64,000 bases of DNA, taken from positions 6,994,501 to 7,058,500 of the forward strand of contig NC_092573.1 in NCBI RefSeq assembly GCF_037975245.1, in the 5' to 3' direction. The first letter of the stretch is position 1; the number at the start of each line of letters is the position of its first letter. The position numbers and the translations under genes are program-made. This stretch comes from Apostichopus japonicus. Lineage: Eukaryota > Echinodermata > Holothuroidea > Aspidochirotida > Stichopodidae. The notes under the pieces were generated by a model, which was not told where the DNA came from, did no database searches, and saw only the letters and a list, made by a program, of their open reading frames with translations. Positions 56,122 to 64,000 of the stretch are shown piece by piece.

Positions 56122-56160
56122 GCCTGACGTTTCGATCCTAGCAGGATCTTCTTCAGAGGC
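56122..56160 (-). ncRNA. Hammerhead-ribozyme-like motif
   Basis: On the minus strand: a 4-bp stem I (GCCT with AGGC), the core CTGAAGA (fits CUGANGA), stem II GATCCT/AGGATC with a 3-base loop, GAAA, then a minimal AC/GU stem III and the cleavage-site triplet GTC. This is the layout of small type I hammerheads carried by some retroelements. One unpaired A (position 56149) between the core and stem II departs from the canonical structure, so activity is doubtful. Confidence 0.45.
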
Positions 56161-57268
56161 TGAATAGAGATGAGTTTTGCAAATTTCTAAATCTAACAAT
56201 ATTGTGTAGCTTTTAACATGATCTGGTGATGGCATCGGTTTAATATCAACACTGTTAACAATTTATCTTGAAAATAAGAAGAGAAAGACCACGAGAAACT
56301 TAAACAGTTCCCTGGTTCGAGTGACTCTATGACATCAAAGACTTCAAAATGACTAGCCCCCCCCCACCCCACCCCCCTGACACGACTTAAACTGAGCAAA
56401 CTGAGCATAATTTTTGTTTAGTTGTTTGGTGGAATTGTTGTTCTTCACAGGTATCTCTCCCGTATGAGCCAAAGATGGTGGTTTTGTTTGTATCCCATTT
56501 AAATTTATGAATAAACGAATCACAATATAAACGTGTATATGCTCGGTAGTGAGTCAAGCTATGCTAGGGCATTATGCTTCAAGTGACATAGTGAATGTAC
56601 ATTAAACCAACTCAATCATATTTCCATATAACTAAGCGACTTCGCCCATTCTTTCACTCTCACGTTGCTATATATATGTTCATTTTGGGGTAAGGTGGGG
56701 GGGGGGGGGGGGAGTTGTAGGATGATGAAAGGATAGGGAGAGTTTCAGTAACAAAATCTTAACATGATGCCTTACGCAGCGTAATTTTCAGAGCTCTTAA
56801 AATGTTGAAATATTATTAATGTATCAATGAGTTGAATTGCCTGCATCCAACTTTGAGTAAGATTGGGCTATAGACAAATAATTCAAATAAATTCTACGAG
56901 TTGTCTTCATATCACCGAACTCTAAACTTGGTTCTAAAATTGGATTTTTGTAATTCAATACGTGGTCCTCTTGAGTGAGGGTTTGAGGAGGTCCACTTTT
57001 CCTACGATTACAGAAATATACGTTTGGCTGGGTTGTTAGGATTGCTAGATCACATCCCACTGAATGGTGATTAGTCACAGGTAATAAAGTGAAACTTCAA
57101 AGGGTTAATTAGGGCGAGGAGAGTGACTAACCTGAAAGCCCTGAAGTATATAGCACTCATAGCCTGGTGGCAGAAATGTTACCAAACAAAACTAGTATTG
57201 TTCGATACAGGTGACAAACGCCTACAGTGGAATTCCTTACCGGTTTCGAACCTCTGGAAATACAATCA

Positions 57269-57340
57269 GCGTCCATAGCCTAGTGGTTAGGGTGTTCGCA
57301 TATAAAGCGAGAGGCCCGGTTTCGAATCCCGGTGGAGGCT
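57269..57340 (+). repeat. tRNA-like SINE head or tRNA pseudogene
   Basis: Folds as a tRNA: acceptor GCGTCCA/TGGAGGC pairs at 6 of 7 positions, A box TAGCCTAGTGG, anticodon arm TTCGC-ATATAAA-GCGAG with loop T33 in place (anticodon would be ATA), T arm CCGGT-TTCGAAT-CCCGG with one mismatch. The T arm reads GGTTTCGAATCC, one T more than the B-box consensus. An AT-ending tail with (TA)n follows, as in SINEs. I favour a tRNA-derived SINE over a functional gene. Confidence 0.6.
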
Positions 57341-57390
57341 GGAAGTTTTTTCCACTGTTTTGGATTTAACAACTCACTACGATTTCAATT

Positions 57391-57411
57391 ATATATATAT
57401 ATATGTATATA

Positions 57412-57460
<49 letters not shown>

Positions 57461-57472
57461 ATATATATACAT
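57391..57472. repeat. (TA)n/(TG)n microsatellite downstream of the tRNA-like element
   Basis: TA runs with G interruptions, then (GT)n and TA again. It lies about 50 bases after the tRNA-like head and may be the tail of that element. Confidence 0.85.
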
Positions 57473-60400
57473 TTAACATCATTGGTCATGATAGTCTATC
57501 ATCTATAGCTATAAATATTTGAATATATCACTGAAATGGAATTCGAAAGAGGTGAAGGAGAGTGCGGGCGGTTGACGCCGTCCCTATGTAGTTATCGCAA
57601 CAACTCTATACATATTTAACTTATAGATACCTGCAGTGCTCTAACCTACCCTCCCCCCCCCCCCCCCACCGCATTCCCCGGGTACACTTATTTAGTACGT
57701 TCGGATGCCTTTATGAGTATAGTGCAAATTAAGCATTTTGCTGCATGGATTTTATGCTCATAAAAAAACTACGATGCCTGCATGTAGGATATGGGAGCCT
57801 AGGCTTATAGCATCAACCTCTTTTTCTCTCAAGCTCGACCTAGACCTGGTTATATAGGCCTATACAACAAGTAAGAAGAGGATGCTCCTCCGTTATGATG
57901 AAAGCAAAGACATTTATAAGGCTAATGGAGTGATCGATATGGACAATTTTAGTAATGCAGAAGAGGTGACGGAGGACCAGTGAAGGCAGAGCTACCTGCT
58001 AACGATGATTCACTTAAAACACTCTTGTTTTGCGCGTCATCAAATTGGCTGTAAAAAGAACGTCTTATCTGGCGAGGTAAGAGAAATCTATAATTTTACA
58101 CGCAAACACGTTGCAAAGTAGATTTCACCTTGCTTCTTCACTTTAATCAATTTGAATGTATCTCTGACCTTGGATTTTTTGGTGGTTTGCTCTCAAAGTA
58201 CATGTCTTACACCAAACTTTAGTCTGAGGTACTCTTACAGTCGGGATATTGAAAGTCAACCAAGCAATACAGAACAGCCGTTATTAGCCAAAATGGCGTC
58301 ACAATTCGAAGAGGTTTCGTGCCCCCAAGCAATCACTGGTGAATCTGTCAACGACCAAATTAACTACTTCCGTAACTTGTGCGGCGGATGATGGAAACCT
58401 ATAAGTAGGCCCCGACGGGAACTAGTAATAAACAGCCATGCAATTAGTTACTAAGTCTACCGTATGAGATTTTGAGAGAGTTCAACGCATAGCAACTTAG
58501 CGAGCTTCGAATAAGAAAAGGAATGACCCACACTGAACGTTCTGCATGCGTTATAATATAGCCTTTGGGATGATTGCAAACTACATGGGAAACTTTTCTT
58601 TCTGTCCTTCTTTGAAAGGAAGGTAAGGAGAAATGTTTGAATAAACCTTTCATCACAAAGTCTTTCTTGATTTTGTTGACCAACTTTCAATACTAAAAAT
58701 AATTACAGAAAACGTCTTCGAGTCACATGAATGTAAATTAGCTACTATAAATCATACAAAACCTATAAAATACATGTACGGTACACATTCAGTAAAATGT
58801 ATAACGAATTGCATCATTTGATCTATGTAAGTGGAGAAATTCTTCAACTATATCAAACGCTAGGGAATTTTCCGATACGGAAGCCGGTACCAAGAGGGAA
58901 TAAATCATTGATTTCTAAAGCTACAATTTCCGGGATCGCGGAAGGAAATACTGAGTCGTATTCGGCGGAAAGAGGCATCACTATGCGAATCACGCTTCGT
59001 CAAAAATCGAAGAAAAGATTTAATTGACTAAGAATAAAGTTAAATTTGAATTTGCAAGACATCAATCAACATTGGTGTGAATATCATACACAGTTAACTG
59101 AGAGATATGACGAAACATTAACTGAGCCTATTCACATTAAAATTAAGAACACAATTTATAAGAAAATATCACAAGAAACGTGTATCTAATTTCGGACAAA
59201 ATGATCTTTCGAAGTGGATGATACCTTGATTAACCAGTATAACTATCCTTGTTAACAGAGCTCTTCAGTTTATAGCTCAACGTACTATAAAGACAACATA
59301 AAATAACAGATTCCAATGGTATACGTGCCTCATACGTACTAGAGAAGCACGAAGTGTTTAGAAATGTTCATCTTTGTGAGATGGATTATTCACGAGTTTT
59401 GTTACTTACCGTATTTCAATCAAGCCTTAAACAGAATGGGAGCATAATCCATTGTCTTATCCACACTAAAATTCCCAGCGTGAGTATTTATATAGTGAAG
59501 AGCTTCGCTCGGTTCTTCTCCCTGTAACACTAACACAGAGAGATATGGTTGTTGCTAGTTTTCCGTGTAAGCCATTCTATCACACACAAAGCATATGTCA
59601 GCAATGAATAACACAAGTTGCGCACATGTGTTATCAACTGTACACAAGCTTCCCTGCTCCTTATAATTACTTCCCGAGGAATGTGTGAGAAACACTCAGG
59701 TATGCAAAAGGACGAACGATGTCGTCTTAATTTCGTTAAGCGATCTCGCATCAGCTTGGCGACCAATCATACAGCTAATTGAGGAATGAATATGCATTTA
59801 ATCTATATAAAGTGGATGATATCTACGGCTGTATAAAACACATCAGGTTGAGGTCGCGCGTCCCCATTATTTCTTGGTGAGGGTACGTATACTAAGCCAA
59901 ATTTCTAACTATAGGCCTATATTTTCAAAAGCTTTAAATACATTGTTTCACAATCAACAATAAACTTAATCTCATGTTTTATAACTCGTTTGAAAATCAA
60001 ACTTTTCATGTTCAATTTTGTTTAGATTCGTTTATAACTAATTCATTAATGAAACCCAACGTTAACACGTTAACATAAGTTATACGCGGTTTGTCTTCTC
60101 GTTAAAACAGGTTCAATTATTTGTTAATTAATAAGATTACCAGGTTATGTCAATAAAAAAAATTATCCCGATTTTCGTAAACAAATTAGGCCTATGATAA
60201 ATAGACTAACATCTTGATATTCGTTGAAAGAATGACTGCCTATCTTGATGCGTTTAGTCACTCTTGTGAAAGTCCTCCGACAAACTATCAAGTCTTTTGT
60301 ACATTTTTCGTACAGCAAGCCACGTTACCAAGGTAGCATCAATGCATCATCACGTTTTATTAGCAAACTATAAGTTCATACGATAATTAACACATTCATC

Positions 60401-61874
60401 CACTATAGGAAAACAGGATAAACTGGGGATCTCCAATATAAGCTTTTTACAAAAGAAAAATCACTTACTAAGGATTTCGGATTTCAAATTGGCGATGTCT
60501 TGTTTATACGAAGGCTTAGCTAAATGAATCTGAAACAAATGTTAGAATTTATGGAAAATATAACAATAAAATAATAGAAGGCTGGACTGATGAGTTGAGT
60601 AATCATGAAAACATTTCGAATATATATATAAAAAACAACATTGATACTTTAATGTTGATTATTCCCTGTGGTATGTTTCAGTTATACACTAGAAGTCCTG
60701 TCAAAGTCGCATAGCCTAATTAGTACATAAATATACACATTTGCTTGTATACTGAGTTGTTACAGTTATAAGGCTATCATCAAAATAAAATGATAATTTC
60801 ATGCAGAATAGGCCTATATATTTTCTTGCAAAAGAGACATTTTGGAGATATAAAATTGTTGAAGTACCGTTTTGTGAAACCTTCAATCTTCCGATTTTTA
60901 CAAGGGACTGAGTGTGTCTCTAGTTAATGATCAAATTAAATTTCGCCTATTGTTTTGCATTTCCCTGGTGTACAACATTCAGGCCCTTCTATCCATTAGG
61001 CTTCGGCCCTCTTTTACGCTCAATCCGGGTCTGATCATTATACTAATGATGATCCCGTATGTCGTTAGACAGGCTTCTTATACTATTTATAGTAACCCTG
61101 GGGGGGGGGGGACATGCCTATTTTCTCGCGAAATAACATCATCTTACCGGAGTGACAAAATATACGGTAGCTTGTATTTTCTAATTAAAACATCTTCAAA
61201 ATTTTACATTAATTCCGACTGTCAAACACAAAGGAAGGCTTTATCGAACATATTTCTGTGATGTGATGAGGGTAGGTTGGCACTAATGGCCCATCTTACC
61301 ATAGCTCCCAAGTCAATGGAATAAATTACATGGATCATTTATGCTGTCGAGCTTCGTAGTATAGATACAACGATTCGTTAGCTGACGTTTATATTGAAAC
61401 TCCGAGTCCAAGACGCTATTTTGTAAAGCTAGTTGTAATACGATGTTGGAACAATCGCTAGCTTCAATTTGCACTATGTGTTTATATAAACAGCCATTGC
61501 ATCACCAGCGTTGAGCACATGTACCAGTACAGTTATGATTACAAAATAAAATGCTTGTACACCACAGTAGTTAGCTGTAGTGACTCGACAGTTATCTCGC
61601 GGTAAGAATCCTCGCAAGGCATTTCCCATTTAGCTTACCGAAAAAAGGGTAAATTTGAAATTAATCAAGTGTATTCGAAACGTACGTTTGACCTGGATGA
61701 GAGGGAATAGGTCACGCCTAATGAAGCTATTGTACAAAGTCCTATGCAGCAACAGTCTGTGGCCTATTCTGTCAAAATCATAGGCTAATTGATTTTTCGT
61801 GTAGCCAAAAATAGTACGCGAAAGCGTCAGTGCAAATTGTTGTCTGAAATTGAGTTAAGTGTTTGAAAGACAGG
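57473..61874. other. Upstream region of LONP1, no gene seen
   Basis: Contains a C run at 57651-57667 and a G run at 61101-61110. The LONP1 promoter should lie at its right end, but I see no TATA box at a sensible distance from the start codon. Open frames are short and without resemblance to known families. Confidence 0.45.
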
Positions 61875-62450
61875 ATGCTTTCAAGAGTAACTTCATTACC
61901 AGCATCGCAAGCTGCGAGACTTTGCAGGCTAAATAATTGTGGAAGAAATAGTTTTATTGCAAAACGTAACAAAATTCCAACATACGATCGCGGAATTGCT
62001 ACCTGTGCGTATACTGTGAGACATTTCTCGACAGAAAGGCCAACCCCTTCATCGTTGCCTAGAGTTCACGCCACCCGTTCAAGTTACTTGTTTTCACAGT
62101 CACCTTTCCAAAGCACAAACTGTCTGCTGGAAAATCAGAGTAAGTTTTTGTTGAATAGAAGCCATTCTAAATTTCCAACTGCATTACATGGGTCGAGTAG
62201 ACGTCTAATTTGGAGCTGGAACGGCGATAACAGTAACGGTGGGAATGGAAGCGAGGATGGGTCTTCTACCAATGGTGCATCTTCAGGAGGGAATGCTGGT
62301 GATGGTCAAGATGGTGGGGGATATGGAGGCTTTCCACAACCCCCAATTGTTTCTCTCACACCAATGACGGTGCCTGAAACATTTTCACCTGTACCTGTGA
62401 TTGCTGTACCAAGGAATCCAGTTTTTCCAAAATTCATCAAAATCATTGAG
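61875..62450 (+). CDS. LONP1: LONP1 coding exon 1
   Basis: 192 codons ending in KIIE at donor GAG|GTAAGA, phase 0. The open frame reads on for eight codons into intron 1 and must be cut at 62450. The intron that follows is 1297 bp and contains a tRNA-like repeat and a (CATA)n microsatellite. Confidence 0.93.
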
Positions 62451-64000
62451 GTAAGAATTTGTTACTTGAAGTAGAAAATGGTGACTAATTATAAATTATT
62501 TTGACATTTGAAGATGGAGTTTCATGTATTTTGTATGCAACCCACAAAGTGAGTCATAACACTGGATTTTTCGATTAAAATGTAACAACAGAATGACAAA
62601 ACCAAGGAGAAATGTGCTAAACTTTCAGGCTTAGCTGCCATCAAACCCATGTTTAGAGATGATATGCATGAGAATGTTGTAACTGTAAGAGTATGTTTAC
62701 ATTCTGTTAATTGTGCTTATGTGTCAGGTGTGTTTTATTTACTATGTATGATAGTGATACATGTTTGACTGTTAAACTAATCAGGTGACAAGACCTGGGA
62801 GGATGAAATTAGGCATAAAATTTAATAGTTTGCAAGTAAAATATTAACACATTACACAAACTAAGGAGTTTTAGCTCAGTGGTTAACGCCAGTGCCTTCC
62901 AATCATAAAGTCCCCAGTTCAAGTCATTCCAAGATTAACGTACAGTAATGTATGTCGTCCAGTTACAGAGTTGTTGACAAATGACAGTTCATCATCATGG
63001 ACGTTAAATATTAATCTAAGAGACTGAATTTGGTCAGCTTGTGGCTTGATAAGCCAATGAGGCTTCTTCGCGAGTTCCTGCTTGCAGGAGGATCTAAAAT
63101 ACATACATACTGTACATACATACATACATACACCCATACATACATACATAAAAGCTTTGGCAGGAAAGTGGGAGGGGGGGGACAATGTTTCTGTGACCAA
63201 TTAAACAGTATATACTTGAGTTAAGAGGAAGCAGTCAGGTGGTTGTACCAGATAGATATTGTAAAGTTTAATTGCATGGATATCAAAAAATGTGTAAATA
63301 TAATATATTTCCAGATTAGTTTACTAGCGAGTATACCTTGCTTATGTCTAGTCTGATACAGAAGTTAACATATCATATGATTCAATTGATGTATAACGGA
63401 TATATTAAACCAAGAAACTTACAACCAGTGCTATGGTAAAATGGACAAAGGCAGTGGCATTATAAGAAACATTTTTAAAACCTACCATCTTGGGAAGTTG
63501 TGGGGTCAAACCTGATTGGCTAAAGTAAGGTGGGATTTTCATCCACGAGAAATAATCTTTCAAATGGTAAAAAAAATCGAAATGAGTTTAAAGTATACAT
63601 AAATTGGAGAACCATCAGATAGGAATTGTACGTTATAGGCCACACTAATGCTGGAAATATTCAAATGTTTACATTCAGGTTAACTTCCTGAACCCACTGA
63701 CAATATGCACAAACATTGGATTATTTCTTTCAATCTTTGTTATAAAGATTACGAATAAGCCACTAATGGAATTGATCAAGAGGAAGGTGAAACTGGCCCA
63801 GCCTTATGTAGGAGTCTTCATGAGGAAAGATGAACAGTAAGTTTATGTTTATCTTCAGTTCTTAATGCATCCTATACAGTATGTGTCTTCTAACATTGCA
63901 TACAACTGTCATTTGCTACTTAATGTTATAGTTGAGACAAGTAAGATGATTGCCTGGATTATATATACTGCCCTGTGATCTCTTATAGGCTACACATAAC
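61875..64000 (+). CDS. LONP1: Lon protease, mitochondrial (5' part; runs off the window)
   Basis: ATP-dependent serine protease of the mitochondrial matrix that degrades damaged and regulatory proteins and helps maintain mtDNA. Visible exons: 61875-62450 and 63748-63836. Residues 1 to about 110 begin with an Arg/Ser-rich, acid-poor presequence ([20 protein letters not shown]). About 116-152 is a Gly/Asn/Ser/Asp-rich linker. From about 158 comes the Lon N-terminal substrate-binding domain: [26 protein letters not shown], and in exon 2 [20 protein letters not shown] and VGVFMRKDE. These match metazoan LONP1 closely. The AAA+ and peptidase parts lie beyond the right edge. ATG at 61875 is the first Met of the frame and gives the targeting sequence. 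Confidence 0.95.
62865..62937 (+). repeat. Degenerate tRNA-like SINE in LONP1 intron 1
   Basis: Perfect A box TAGCTCAGTGG with GGTTAACGCC following, then AATCATAAAG in the anticodon region and a worn B box AGTTCAAGTCA. It lies in the sense orientation of the gene. The decayed B box and lack of a closed acceptor stem argue against a working tRNA. Confidence 0.55.
63100..63151. repeat. (CATA)n microsatellite in LONP1 intron 1
   Basis: About eleven CATA units with two interruptions (CTGT and CACC). Confidence 0.93.
63748..63836 (+). CDS. LONP1: LONP1 coding exon 2
   Basis: 89 nt, acceptor TATAAAG|ATTACG and donor GAACA|GTAAGT, ending in phase 2. Encodes residues 193-221 plus two bases. It is too short for the 60-codon cut-off of a simple open-frame list; it was found by its match to the Lon domain motif [14 protein letters not shown]. 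Confidence 0.92.

Larger units (their letters stand above)
53826..57268. other. Intergenic, no gene seen
   Basis: Contains the 55.1-kb (TA)n tract, the hammerhead-like motif at 56.1 kb, a C run near 56359, a G run at 56697-56712, and a second weak tRNA-like pattern near 57.16-57.25 kb (A-box-like TAGCCTGGTGG and B-box-like GGTTTCGAACC). Confidence 0.45.

Noticed and set aside
57269-57340. Functional tRNA gene with anticodon ATA
   Set aside because: The T arm has a mismatch at its closing pair and an extra T, one acceptor pair fails, and a SINE-like tail follows; a pseudogene or SINE fits better.

Overview
The window is animal (metazoan) nuclear DNA, AT-rich and repeat-dense. It has split genes with consensus GT-AG introns, a LINE fragment, hAT-type miniature elements, tRNA-derived repeats, long (TA)n tracts and minisatellites. 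The two recognisable genes are a neuronal-type nicotinic acetylcholine receptor alpha subunit and the mitochondrial Lon protease LONP1. Repeat style, intron sizes and a receptor pore close to vertebrate alpha2/alpha4 suggest a marine invertebrate, possibly a deuterostome such as an echinoderm. That assignment is inference; no species can be fixed from the sequence alone.

Layout: 1-3122 is the 3' flank of the receptor gene. 3123-10879 (minus strand) holds all six coding exons of the receptor: 1488 nt, 495 residues, with every splice phase consistent. Its introns carry an AT-cored foldback element, a 368-bp hAT-type MITE with a perfect 8-bp target duplication, a 1.2-kb foldback structure with 78-bp inverted arms, and a tRNA-like SINE head. 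10880-61874 is about 51 kb in which no confident host gene can be recognised. It contains a 5'-truncated non-LTR reverse transcriptase fragment (about 21.3-22.2 kb), a second hAT-type MITE (30.6-30.9 kb), large (TA)n blocks (32.0, 43.0 and 46.2 kb), four minisatellites (32.2, 46.0-46.6, 47.4-48.2 and 52.8-53.8 kb), a foldback element inserted inside the last of these, a hammerhead-ribozyme-like motif (56.1 kb) and a tRNA-like element (57.3 kb). From 61875 to the right edge (plus strand) is the 5' part of LONP1: exon 1 with the mitochondrial presequence and the start of the substrate-recognition domain, then exon 2 of that domain. The gene runs off the window.

The two genes are transcribed divergently and do unrelated jobs: a ligand-gated cation channel of the plasma membrane, and an ATP-dependent protease of the mitochondrial matrix. 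Nothing suggests an operon or functional cluster. I found no new enzymatic or defence system. The observations most worth a second look are the receptor's modified acetylcholine box, the nested and foldback mobile elements with clean footprints, the hammerhead-like motif, and the higher-order minisatellites.
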